NCBI RefSeq assembly: GCF_038066715.1
Contig: NZ_JBBUKT010000001.1
Coordinates: forward strand, 930,001 to 994,000
DNA: 64,000 bases
From: Luteolibacter sp. Y139
Lineage (GTDB): Bacteria; Verrucomicrobiota; Verrucomicrobiia; Verrucomicrobiales; Akkermansiaceae
Direction: 5' to 3'
Positions 40,685 to 56,347 of the stretch are shown here, one piece after another (position 1 is the stretch's first letter; every line of letters begins with the position of its first letter). Made by a program: the position numbers and the translations under genes. A model generated the notes under the pieces. That model had not been told where the DNA came from. It saw nothing but the letters and a program-made list of their open reading frames with translations, and did not search any database.

Positions 40685-40701
40685 AAACCCGCCAAAAAAA
40701 T
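40685..40701 (-). promoter_or_regulatory. T-run/GGCGGG motif (site C)
   Basis: Minus-strand ATTTTTTTGGCGGGTTT, about 97 bp before the start of the two-module surface protein and in the divergent gap with the ECF sigma gene. A GGGTTTAG stretch lies upstream as in copy A, but the 13-bp hairpin is missing, so this is a partial copy. Confidence 0.5.
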
Positions 40702-40797
40702 CTGAAGTGCACGAAATTTCCCGACTAAACCCTTCCCCGCGAGCGGGGCTACGATTCCGCTTGCGCCCGAAATCCCAGCGACTTACCCGAACAAGGG

Positions 40798-41349
40798 ATG
40801 GGAACGACGACCCAAGGTCCCGAAATCAGAGCGGACGAGTTTTGCTTCTCTTCCGCCGAATTGCTGCCCGTCGTATACGACGAGCTGCGGCGCTTGGCCG
40901 CGTTCCGCCTGGATCGCGATAGCGCCAGCAAGACGCTCCAGCCCACCGCGCTCGTCCACGAGGCGTGGATCCGGCTTTCCGAGATCGATGGGAAGATGTG
41001 GCAGAGCAAGGAGCACTTCTTCAATGCCGCCGCGCAGGCCATGAGACGCATCCTCGTGGACCGCGTCCGGGCCCAATCGCGGCAGAAGCGGACACGCCCC
41101 CCCGAGAACCTGGACGCCGGCGTGTTCGAAGACGACTCGCACATCCTCCTGATCCACGACTGCCTGACCAAGTTGGAAAAGATCGACCCCTACTCCGCGA
41201 AGGTCGTGCTGTTGAAGTTCTACGGCGGACTGAGCAGCGAGGAGATCAGCGAGGTCACCGGCCGCAGTATGCGCTCGGTGGAACGGCAATGGATGTTCGC
41301 CAAGGCAAAGCTCTATCGCCTGATTCAGGAAGATCAGCAGAAGGAATAG
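40798..41349 (+). CDS. ECF sigma factor paired with a Ser/Thr kinase (PF07638/TIGR02999-like)
   Basis: 183 residues. Region 2 (ELLPVVYDELRRLAAFRLDRDSASKTLQPTALVHEAWIRL) and region 4 (KIDPYSAKVVLLKFYGGLSSEEISEVTGRSMRSVERQW) are typical of the ECF group often encoded directly before protein kinases in Verrucomicrobia and Planctomycetes. Its stop is 12 bp before the ATG of kinase 2, so the kinase probably controls it or is co-expressed with it. It is divergent from a surface protein gene whose upstream DNA carries site C, a possible target promoter region. Confidence 0.92.
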   Translation: MGTTTQGPEIRADEFCFSSAELLPVVYDELRRLAAFRLDRDSASKTLQPTALVHEAWIRLSEIDGKMWQSKEHFFNAAAQAMRRILVDRVRAQSRQKRTRPPENLDAGVFEDDSHILLIHDCLTKLEKIDPYSAKVVLLKFYGGLSSEEISEVTGRSMRSVERQWMFAKAKLYRLIQEDQQKE

Positions 41350-41361
41350 CCTCCGGTGCCC

Positions 41362-43581
41362 ATGAACGCGAACGGCCACGACGAGGAAATCAGCAGCGCC
41401 ATTCTGGAAGTTGCCCTCTCGTTGGACGATCCGGATGCGCGCCGGGCTTTCCTCGATCGCGTCTTCGAGAACCGTGATGCCGCCAGGCACGAGATGACGA
41501 GGCTCCTCGAAGCCACCGATGGCGCGGCAACCTTCTTCCTCGAAGCCCGTGAAGAGCGAGCCCAGGTCACCGCGAATATCCTATCCGAAACCAAGCCCCC
41601 CTCGACGCTGCCAGCCCGCTTTCCCGACGAGGAAAGCATGCCCGAGAAACTCGGCCCCTATCGCCTGATCTCACGCCTCGGCGAAGGCGGCGGCGGTGTG
41701 GTCTACGAGGCGGAGCAGGAACATCCCATCCGCCGGCGGGTCGCCCTGAAGATCGTCCGCATGGATGCCGAGAACCCGGGCGCGCTCGTCCGCTTCGACA
41801 TCGAGCGGCAAGCGCTCGCGTTGATGGATCACCCGAACATCGCCAAGGTCTTCGAGGCCGGCACCACACCGTCGGGAAAACCGTTCTTCGCGATGGAACT
41901 CGTCACCGGCGAGCCGATCGTCCGCTATTGCAATCGCCACAAGCTCGATTGCGTCGCACGCCTTGAGCTGTTCGTGCTCGTCTGCAATGCCATCCAGCAC
42001 GCTCACCAGAAAGGCGTCATCCACCGCGACATCAAGCCGTCGAATATTCTCGTCACCCTGCAGGACGGCACGCACGTCCCGAAGATCATCGACTTCGGCA
42101 TCGCCAAGTCATCCGGCGTCACCCGAGGCGAAGCGATCACGGCGCATGACCAATTCTTCGGGACTCCCGCCTACATGAGTCCCGAGCAGGTCGCCCTGAC
42201 CGGCATCGACGTCGATACCCGCAGCGACATCTTCAGCCTCGGCGTGCTGCTCTACGAGCTACTAACAGGAGCCACGCCCATCGATCGCTCCACCACCGCG
42301 GAACCCACTTTTTCACAGATCCGGAAATCTCTGCTGACGTGGGAAACGCTCCGGCCATCCGAGATCATCTCGAAGCTGCCGCCCGAGAACCTGCGCACGC
42401 TCGCCGCCGAGCGCAGCACTGACTCCTCCTCTCTAGTGAGCTTCGTGAAAGGCGATCTCGACTGGATCGTGATGATGGCGCTCGAGAAGAACCGCATGCG
42501 TCGCTATCAGACCGCCAACGGGCTTGCGACCGACATCAAGCGCTTCCTCACCCATCAGCCCATCGCAGCGCGGCCACCCTCGGGTGCCTATGTGCTGACC
42601 AAGTTCGTTCAGCGCAATCGCTTCGCTTTCGGCGCCGGAGTGCTGCTCGTGATGCTACTCATCACCGGCCTCGCCATCACGGCTGCCATGTACGAGAGCG
42701 AGCGAAAGACCGCGATCGAACAACTCCGGCTGAAGAACGAAGCCCAAGCCGCCCGCAATCAGGAAAGCCGGCTCCGCAAACAGGCGGATGCCAGATCGAA
42801 TGTCGCCCGTGCAGCCTTCCTACTCGATCAGGGACGCATCGACGAGGCGGACGCCCTGCGACGAGACTACCCCCTCGAATCCATCGAGCCCTCGCTCGAA
42901 GCCGCCGCCGTCTTCCGCTCCCTCGGTGACTGGAATTCCGAGCACGGCCGCTGGAATCAATCCCACCAATGCTTTCAGCTTCTTCGCCAGGCCAATCGCC
43001 AGGATAACGCGCAGAAGATCCTGCAAGGTGACGACCTCATGGCCATCTCCGCCGCACTGCTGCGGGAAGATGCAGCACAATACCGGGAGTTTCGCGATGA
43101 AATGATGGATCGCTACACTCCCGCCGAAGGGCAACAGAAGGCGGAGCACCTCCTGAAAGTCTGCCTCCTCCAGCCTGCGGACTCCGCCATTCTGGAGAAG
43201 CTACGCAAGGACGTGGACACCATGGGCGATCCCCGTAAAACGCCCTGCCCTGCCTGGTCTTCACTATCACTGTCGCTCTATTGCCTCCGGAACGGCGACT
43301 ACGATGAGGCTCTTGATGCCTGCGAAATGGGCATCACCAGCCCCGAGTGCAAGAGCTCCTGCCAGGCATCCCTTGAAGCCGTCGCCGCCATGGCTCACGC
43401 CAATGCGGGCCATGCCGACTTGGCAGGAATTTCTCTCCGCAAGGCCCGCGACATCGTCAGGAATTGCGACGGCAAGGACTTCGAACGTGGCAAACCCATC
43501 CGTCCCTACTGGTTTGATTGGGCGATCGCCGAGCTTTTGACCAAGGAAGCCGGCGAACGCGTCGAGACCGCCTCGCGGTGA
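41362..43581 (+). CDS. Transmembrane Ser/Thr protein kinase (kinase 2)
   Basis: 739 residues; the ATG at 41362 is preferred to a GTG two codons earlier. Layout equals kinase 1: N-terminal helices, Hanks kinase domain (about 95-400) with GEGGGGVVYEA, the ATP lysine in VALKIVRM, HRDIKPSN, DFGIAKS and GTPAYMSPEQ, a transmembrane helix (about 418-440), and a C-terminal helical region with repeats of the kind AAFLLDQGRIDEADALR and EAAAVFRSLGDWNSEHGRW. Its gene is coupled to the ECF sigma gene in front. It is convergent with corA (9-bp gap). Pairs of this kind are thought to transmit envelope signals to the sigma factor; target not known. Confidence 0.93.
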   Translation: MNANGHDEEISSAILEVALSLDDPDARRAFLDRVFENRDAARHEMTRLLEATDGAATFFLEAREERAQVTANILSETKPPSTLPARFPDEESMPEKLGPYRLISRLGEGGGGVVYEAEQEHPIRRRVALKIVRMDAENPGALVRFDIERQALALMDHPNIAKVFEAGTTPSGKPFFAMELVTGEPIVRYCNRHKLDCVARLELFVLVCNAIQHAHQKGVIHRDIKPSNILVTLQDGTHVPKIIDFGIAKSSGVTRGEAITAHDQFFGTPAYMSPEQVALTGIDVDTRSDIFSLGVLLYELLTGATPIDRSTTAEPTFSQIRKSLLTWETLRPSEIISKLPPENLRTLAAERSTDSSSLVSFVKGDLDWIVMMALEKNRMRRYQTANGLATDIKRFLTHQPIAARPPSGAYVLTKFVQRNRFAFGAGVLLVMLLITGLAITAAMYESERKTAIEQLRLKNEAQAARNQESRLRKQADARSNVARAAFLLDQGRIDEADALRRDYPLESIEPSLEAAAVFRSLGDWNSEHGRWNQSHQCFQLLRQANRQDNAQKILQGDDLMAISAALLREDAAQYREFRDEMMDRYTPAEGQQKAEHLLKVCLLQPADSAILEKLRKDVDTMGDPRKTPCPAWSSLSLSLYCLRNGDYDEALDACEMGITSPECKSSCQASLEAVAAMAHANAGHADLAGISLRKARDIVRNCDGKDFERGKPIRPYWFDWAIAELLTKEAGERVETASR

Positions 43582-43590
43582 CCGGCCAGC

Positions 43591-44511
43591 TCAGAACTTC
43601 TTCCACCGGACCATCACGAACACGGACATTCCCGAAAGAATCGCCAGGACGATCACGATCCAAAAGCCGACAGCTCCGTGACTCTCGTTGATCGGCAGCT
43701 TTAAGTTCATGCCGAAGAGGCTGAACACCGCGGTGGGCAGCATCAGCCCGATCGTCACGATCATCAGCCGCTTCATCAGCACGTTGAGATTATTGCTCAC
43801 CACGCTGACCCGCGCACCCACGAGACTGGCAAGCACCTGGCTGTAGGTATTCGCCATTTCGTGGCACTGGGCGTTCTCAATCGTCAGGTCATCGAGGAAC
43901 TCCACATCCTCGGTCGTGAACCGGAACCGGGTCGCCAGCGCCTTCAGCTTCTCGATCACCCGCCCGTTGCTGCTGATTGCATTGAGGTAGTACACGAGGC
44001 TCTTCTCGAGCGTGAACATGTGCAGCAGGTGCTTGTTCTCCATCGAGAGGTTCACTTTGTGCTCCAGCTCCTCGGCGATCATGTTGAAGACCTTGAGGTG
44101 CTCCTCGAAGTGCCAGATGCAGCGGAAGACCACCTTTAGCAGCAGTTCCTCCAGGCTGTTGATCTGCTGGAAATGCTTCCCCTCGAAGCGCAGGTTGTCC
44201 TCCGCCACCACGAACACCAGCCGCTCCCGGAATAGGAAGATCCCCACCGAGCTGATCTTGAAGAAGAAGTTGTCGTCCGCGCAGTACTGCTTCGGCCGCT
44301 TGAAAATGATCGCCGCGTGATTGGGCTCGAATTCGACCCGCCCGAGCTCATCCGGGTCACTCGCCGATGTCAGCGTGTGGGGATCGATTCCAAGCTCATC
44401 CGTCAGATACTTCCGCTCCGCCTCATCCGGCGCAACGTAGAGTAGGATCCGCGCATCCTCCGCATCCGTCTCCGACAAACGGCGATTGAGAATTTCCAAG
44501 CGTCGGAGCAT
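43591..44511 (-). CDS. CorA-family magnesium/divalent cation transporter
   Basis: 306 residues from the ATG at 44511; the frame upstream to 44739 is antisense to the rpoC terminator and not used. A large soluble N-terminal funnel domain (1-240) is followed by two C-terminal helices with the pore signature GMN in FSLFGMNLKLP (about 267-269), then the final helix and basic tail VRWKKF. Homopentameric inner-membrane channel for Mg2+ or other divalent ions. No Mg riboswitch is visible upstream. The gene sits after the rpoC terminator in the same direction. Confidence 0.93.
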   Translation of the reverse strand: MLRRLEILNRRLSETDAEDARILLYVAPDEAERKYLTDELGIDPHTLTSASDPDELGRVEFEPNHAAIIFKRPKQYCADDNFFFKISSVGIFLFRERLVFVVAEDNLRFEGKHFQQINSLEELLLKVVFRCIWHFEEHLKVFNMIAEELEHKVNLSMENKHLLHMFTLEKSLVYYLNAISSNGRVIEKLKALATRFRFTTEDVEFLDDLTIENAQCHEMANTYSQVLASLVGARVSVVSNNLNVLMKRLMIVTIGLMLPTAVFSLFGMNLKLPINESHGAVGFWIVIVLAILSGMSVFVMVRWKKF

Positions 44512-44578
44512 GCCACTAACAAGCCCGGCGAAGCGGGAAATGTCAACGCAGCGGCCAGCAGCAGAGAACCAAGACCCC

Positions 44579-44616
44579 ACAAAAAAGCCCGGCCGCACTC
44601 TCGCACGGCCGGGCTT
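44579..44616 (-). terminator. rpoC intrinsic terminator
   Basis: Perfect 11-bp stem AAGCCCGGCCG (44585-44595) / CGGCCGGGCTT (44606-44616) with a 10-nt loop, followed on the minus strand by a run of six Ts. It lies 24 bp after the rpoC stop and is the clearest intrinsic terminator in the window. Confidence 0.95.
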
Positions 44617-44639
44617 GGAATGATTCGATGACGAACTGA

Positions 44640-48791
<4,152 letters not shown>

Positions 48792-48835
48792 GATAATCTC
48801 TAGCTTGTTAGGTTATCGGTTCGTGGTTCGGGCTA

Positions 48836-52720
<3,885 letters not shown>

Positions 52721-52872
52721 GGCTGGTAGTGGTGCTTCTTGCGAGTTGAGCCCGGACCGCAAGCGGCACCGGGCGAATGAGATTCAGAGAATGGAAAGGG
52801 AATCCGGGATCGGCGGAAACGGTCGCTGGTTGGGAGGATTTCGTGACGGCTTCCGCCGGTTCCGGAGAAGAC

Positions 52873-52906
52873 TTCGCGACCCCGCTTTGAAACGGGGCCG
52901 CGAAGC
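52873..52906 (-). promoter_or_regulatory. rplL-rpoB intercistronic hairpin (attenuator or processing site)
   Basis: 13-bp stem pairing 52873-52885 with 52894-52906 (one G-T pair) and an 8-nt loop, 17 bp after the rplL stop. No long T-run follows, so partial termination or RNase cutting, which lowers rpoBC against rplJL in E. coli, fits the place. The remaining gap to rpoB holds no gene. Confidence 0.6.
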
Positions 52907-52922
52907 AAATCCGGGAACTGGA

Positions 52923-53294
52923 TTACTTGAGGTCGACCTTGGCGCCGGCTTCTTCGAGCTTCTTCTTGGCGGCTTCGGCGGCGTCCTTCGAGACACCTTC
53001 GAGCACCTTGGCAGGAGCGCTTTCGACGACCTTCTTCGCGTCGGCGAGACCGAGGCCCGGCGACACTTCGCGGACGGCCTTGATGACGGCGATCTTGTTC
53101 GCACCACCGTCGGTGATGACGACGTCGAATTCGGTCTTTTCTTCAGCGACTTCAACCGGGCCAGCGGCCACGGCAACGCCGACAGGAGCTGCGGCGGAGA
53201 CGCCCCAGGTTTCTTCCAGCTTCTTCACGAGGTCAGCAGCTTCCAGAACGGTAAGCTTGCCGAGTTCTTCAACGAGTTGTTCGATATTGGCCAT
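52923..53294 (-). CDS. rplL: 50S ribosomal protein L7/L12
   Basis: 123 residues. N-terminal dimerisation helices ([29 protein letters not shown]) are joined by an Ala/Val/Pro hinge ([19 protein letters not shown]) to the C-terminal domain ([24 protein letters not shown]...[10 protein letters not shown]), which binds translation GTPases. A ribosome site GGAG lies just before the ATG. It follows rplJ across a 135-bp gap that can fold into three hairpins. Confidence 0.98.
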   Translation of the reverse strand: MANIEQLVEELGKLTVLEAADLVKKLEETWGVSAAAPVGVAVAAGPVEVAEEKTEFDVVITDGGANKIAVIKAVREVSPGLGLADAKKVVESAPAKVLEGVSKDAAEAAKKKLEEAGAKVDLK

Positions 53295-53322
53295 TGTATT
53301 TCTCCTTTGCGGTATCGTCGCA

Positions 53323-53412
53323 CCCGGAGGCTTCCGGGCATTTGAGAGTGGCGGCCGCCACTCCGACGAGGAACCATTGTGGGTTCAGGCCGCGGCGGGA
53401 GACGCCGCGGCC
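53323..53412 (-). promoter_or_regulatory. Three hairpins in the rplJ-rplL gap
   Basis: In transcript order on the minus strand: a perfect 10-bp stem GGCCGCGGCG (53388-53412, 5-nt loop), an 18-bp perfect palindrome GAGTGGCGGCCGCCACTC (53346-53363), and a 6-bp stem CCCGGA/TCCGGG (53323-53338). All end shortly before the rplL ribosome site. They may stabilise or set apart rplL mRNA, whose product is needed in several copies per ribosome. Confidence 0.5.
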
Positions 53413-53429
53413 ATCTATTCAGATTCTTA

Positions 53430-54005
53430 TTAGGCTTCGGCGGCGGGTTCTGCTGCTGCTTCGGCCACGGGCTCGGCGGCAGCTTCGGCAGCCGGAGCTT
53501 CTTCGGCTGCTTCGTCCTTCTTGGAGTCGGCGTCCGGGTTGAACTTCTTCTGGATGACGCGGGCAATCCGGGTGGACGGCTCGAGGATCGTCGCCAGAAG
53601 CTGGGAAAGGACAGCTTCGCGGGACGGGATGTCGGCGATTGCCTTGAGCTTGTCAGCGTCGAGGACGGCGTCACCGAGGATGCCGACCTTCATTTCCGGC
53701 TTCTTGAACTCCTTTTCGAAGTTCTTGATGGCCTTGGCGGCGGCGAAGACTTCGCTCTCACCGGTCACGAAGGCGGTCTGGCCGACCAGCGACTCACCGA
53801 TGTCCGGACGACCGGCTTCGGCGAGAGCTTTCTTCACGTAGGTGTTCTTGGCGACGTGGCACTCGGCACCGGCCGCACCCAGGCGGTTGCGCAGCTCGGA
53901 GAACTGCGGCACGGTCATGCCGGTGTAATCCACCACGAGCACGTAAGGCGAGGCGTTCACCTTTTCGAGCAGAGCGTCGATGATGACTTTCTTGTCGGGA
54001 TTCAT
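53430..54005 (-). CDS. rplJ: 50S ribosomal protein L10
   Basis: 191 residues, longer than the usual 165-175. The N-terminal rRNA-binding domain (NPDKKVIIDALLEKVNASPYVLVVDYTGMTVPQFSELRNRL) is normal. The C-terminal helix that carries L7/L12 dimers (about 135-165) is followed by an Ala/Glu tail (EEAPAAEAAAEPVAEAAAEPAAEA) of about 30 residues. It starts 14 bp after rplA, so the long L10-binding leader seen before rplJ in E. coli is absent here. Confidence 0.97.
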   Translation of the reverse strand: MNPDKKVIIDALLEKVNASPYVLVVDYTGMTVPQFSELRNRLGAAGAECHVAKNTYVKKALAEAGRPDIGESLVGQTAFVTGESEVFAAAKAIKNFEKEFKKPEMKVGILGDAVLDADKLKAIADIPSREAVLSQLLATILEPSTRIARVIQKKFNPDADSKKDEAAEEAPAAEAAAEPVAEAAAEPAAEA

Positions 54006-54019
54006 GGTCGTGGAAAAAG

Positions 54020-54721
54020 TTAGACGGACTTGGTGTAAACGCTGGATTCCAGCGGGATGCCCGGGGACATCGAGGCGGCGACCGTCACGCTGCGGACAAA
54101 GTTGCCCTTGGCCGACGGCGGCTTGGCGCGCACCACGCTGTCGATGAAGGCGCGGGCATTGTCGATGAGGGCTTCTTCGGTGAAGGAGGCCTTGCCGACA
54201 GCGCCGGAGACGTTGCCATTCTTATCGAGCTTGTAGTCGATACGGCCTGCCTTGACTTCCTTGATGGCCTTGGCGGTGTCGTCGGTCACGGTGCCGGTCT
54301 TCGGGTTCGGCATGAGGCCGCGGGGACCGAGGACACGGGCGATCTTGCGGACTTCGGTCATCGCATCCGGCGTGGCGATCGCCACGTCGAAGTCGGTGAA
54401 GCCACCTTGGACGCGCTTGATGAGTTCTTCGAAGCCGACGAACTCCGCACCGGCAGCCTCGGCTGCTTCAGCGGCGGCACCAGCGGCGAAGACGGCGACG
54501 CGGACGTTCTTACCCGAGCCGTGAGGCAGGGCGACGGAGCCACGGACCATCTGGTCGCTCTTGCGGGGATCCACGCCGAGGTGGAAGGAAACGGTGACGG
54601 TCGGGTCGAACTTCGGCGCCGGGAATTTCTTCACGGTGCCGACAGCTTCTTCCAAGCCGTAGGACTTGCCGGCCGGCACGAGGGCGGCGGCTTTTTCGTA
54701 GCGCTTGCTGCGGTTCTTCAT
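54020..54721 (-). CDS. rplA: 50S ribosomal protein L1
   Basis: 233 residues, normal length. Two-domain rRNA-binding protein of the L1 stalk: TVSFHLGVDPRKSDQMVRGSVALPHGSGK and MPNPKTGTVTDDTAKAIKEVKAGRIDYKLDKNGN are conserved signatures. In many bacteria L1 also represses its own operon by binding mRNA. It is separated from rplK by 82 bp with a hairpin. Confidence 0.98.
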   Translation of the reverse strand: MKNRSKRYEKAAALVPAGKSYGLEEAVGTVKKFPAPKFDPTVTVSFHLGVDPRKSDQMVRGSVALPHGSGKNVRVAVFAAGAAAEAAEAAGAEFVGFEELIKRVQGGFTDFDVAIATPDAMTEVRKIARVLGPRGLMPNPKTGTVTDDTAKAIKEVKAGRIDYKLDKNGNVSGAVGKASFTEEALIDNARAFIDSVVRAKPPSAKGNFVRSVTVAASMSPGIPLESSVYTKSV

Positions 54722-54773
54722 GTTTCGTTTTTGCAGTGCTGGCGGACTTGAAGCAGCCCTCCTGCGGTTTCTT

Positions 54774-54795
54774 GCGGCGCTCCGGAGAGCGCCGC
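54774..54795 (-). promoter_or_regulatory. rplK-rplA intercistronic hairpin
   Basis: Perfect 9-bp stem GCGGCGCTC (54774-54782) / GAGCGCCGC (54787-54795), 4-nt loop, 8 bp after the rplK stop. No T-run. Possible L1 target or RNase site; neither can be decided here. Confidence 0.45.
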
Positions 54796-54803
54796 GGAAA
54801 GGA

Positions 54804-55232
54804 TTACATGCCTTCGATTTCCAGACCCATCTGGCGGGCGGTGCCAGCCAGGATGCGGGCGGCAGCCTCGGGGTCCTTGGTGTTCATGTCGGGCATCTTG
54901 ATGGCCACGACTTCCATGAGCTTGGCCTTGGTGATCTTGCCGACCTTCACCTTGTTCGGCTCCTTGGAGCCGGAGGCGAGACCAGCGGCCTTCTTCAGCA
55001 GGTTGCCCGCGGGGGGCTTCTTGGTGATGAAGGTGAAGCTCTTGTCCTTGTAGACCGAGATCACGACCGGGAGCACGTCGCCGGCTTGGCTTTGCGTCTG
55101 GGCGTTGAACTCCTTGCAGAAGCCCATGATGTTCACACCGGCTTGACCAAGTGCGGGACCGACGGGCGGGGACGGGTTGGCGGCTCCGGCGGGAATCTGG
55201 AGCTTGATGACTTTAACGACTTCCTTGGCCAT
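54804..55232 (-). CDS. rplK: 50S ribosomal protein L11
   Basis: 142 residues, normal length. [37 protein letters not shown] holds the proline-rich loop that meets thiostrepton and the GTPase centre. C-terminal rRNA-binding part ends [23 protein letters not shown]. It follows nusG by 39 bp. Confidence 0.98.
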   Translation of the reverse strand: MAKEVVKVIKLQIPAGAANPSPPVGPALGQAGVNIMGFCKEFNAQTQSQAGDVLPVVISVYKDKSFTFITKKPPAGNLLKKAAGLASGSKEPNKVKVGKITKAKLMEVVAIKMPDMNTKDPEAAARILAGTARQMGLEIEGM

Positions 55233-55271
55233 GGTGGTAAAAGGATTGCGGGATGTGGTGCGGTTCTAAGT

Positions 55272-55838
55272 TCAGGCGCGTTCGACCTGCCAGTATTCGA
55301 GTTCCACGGGCGTCGAGCGGCCGAAGATCGTGACCGCCACGCGCAGCTTGCCGCGCTCGGGGTCGATTTCCTCGACGATGCCATTCTGGCTCTGGAACGG
55401 GCCGTCGGCCACCTTCACGGTGTCGCCGACTTCGAAACTGATGGCGGGGCGCGCATGTTCTTCGCGCTCCTTGATTTGGGAAAGCATGGCGTCCACCTCG
55501 CTCTGGCGCATCGGGATCGGACGGTCCTTGGTGCCGGCGAAGCCGATCACGCCTTCCATCTCCTTGATGAAATACCAGGTCCTCTCGACGAGCTGGTTGT
55601 CAGGCGTGAGCAGGTTCATGTTCACGATGATGTAGCCGGGGAAGAACTTCCGCTTGGTGGAAGTCTTCTTGCCGCGGCGGATCTCGGACACCATTTCGGT
55701 GGGAACCAGCACCTCGTAGATGAATTCACCCATCTCCTCGGACTCGCGCTGGCGCAGGATGCGCTCCTTCACGCGGCCTTCCTGTCCGGACAGGACATGG
55801 ACGACGTACCACTGATTCTCTGGAGACGGGGCAGGCAT
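55272..55838 (-). CDS. nusG: Transcription termination/antitermination protein NusG
   Basis: 188 residues from the ATG at 55838 (MPAPSPENQWYVVHV); upstream codons to 55955 overlap secE and are not used. NGN domain with WYVVHVLSGQEGRVKERI and FFPGYIIVN binds RNA polymerase beta'. The KOW domain has the conserved VGDTVKVADGPFQSQNGIVEEIDPERGKLRVAV. Couples transcription with Rho or ribosomes. Confidence 0.97.
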   Translation of the reverse strand: MPAPSPENQWYVVHVLSGQEGRVKERILRQRESEEMGEFIYEVLVPTEMVSEIRRGKKTSTKRKFFPGYIIVNMNLLTPDNQLVERTWYFIKEMEGVIGFAGTKDRPIPMRQSEVDAMLSQIKEREEHARPAISFEVGDTVKVADGPFQSQNGIVEEIDPERGKLRVAVTIFGRSTPVELEYWQVERA

Positions 55839-55881
55839 GACGGGATGGAAAGAGGCGGGCGGGGAAAAACGAAAAAACGCA

Positions 55882-56109
55882 TCAGTGCCCGAAGGACGTG
55901 ATGAAGTTGATGACGTAGGTGCAGAGGAAGTCCCACAGCGACACGAATCCCGCAAGCAGGACGGTGGCGATCAGCACGACCACGGTGGAATCGGTGAGTT
56001 CCTTGTACTTCTTGAAACCCTTCACCTTCGGGTCGGACTCCCAGGGCCAGCTGGCCTTGCGGAGTTCCCCTTTCACTTCGCCGACGAAACGTGAGACTTT
56101 TGAGAACAT
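55882..56109 (-). CDS. secE: Preprotein translocase subunit SecE
   Basis: 75 residues from the ATG at 56109 (MFSKVSRFVGEVKGELRKASWP); the frame to 56178 enters the tRNA. The one-helix form: an amphipathic KxxWP start and one transmembrane segment (about 42-66, TVVVLIATVLLAGFVSLWDFLCTYV). Part of the SecYEG channel. It lies just after tRNA-Trp and before nusG, the usual order. Confidence 0.95.
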   Translation of the reverse strand: MFSKVSRFVGEVKGELRKASWPWESDPKVKGFKKYKELTDSTVVVLIATVLLAGFVSLWDFLCTYVINFITSFGH

Positions 56110-56144
56110 GCCGGAGGAAACTTGAAAAACTAGGAGGGAAAGGG

Positions 56145-56220
56145 TGGCACGGAAGGTGGGACTCGAACCCACAACCAACGGTTTTGGAGACCGCTACTCT
56201 ACCAATTGAGCTACTTCCGT
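56145..56220 (-). tRNA. trnW: tRNA-Trp (CCA)
   Basis: Read on the minus strand: acceptor ACGGAAG pairs with CTTCCGT, D-loop AGCTCAATTGGTAGAG, anticodon loop CTCCAAA (anticodon CCA), T-loop GGTTCGAGTCCC. Discriminator G, and the 3' CCA is encoded. Lies between tuf and secE. Confidence 0.97.
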
Positions 56221-56297
56221 ATTGATGTTCCCTTCGTTACCGGTGGAGGCGATGGCGGGGCACCCCGGCAAAGCTGCCGAAGTGCCCCGAAATTCGT

Positions 56298-56329
56298 CCC
56301 AGCCTGATGTCGCGGGGCGACAGACTGGG
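56298..56329 (-). terminator. Hairpin between tuf and tRNA-Trp
   Basis: CCCAG...CTGGG with inner TGTCGC/GCGACA makes a 13-bp stem with a 3-nt bulge, about 20 bp after the tuf stop. No T-run. Could trim or partly end the tuf transcript before tRNA-Trp. Confidence 0.4.
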
Positions 56330-56347
56330 GGCCTACTTGAGGGTTAG

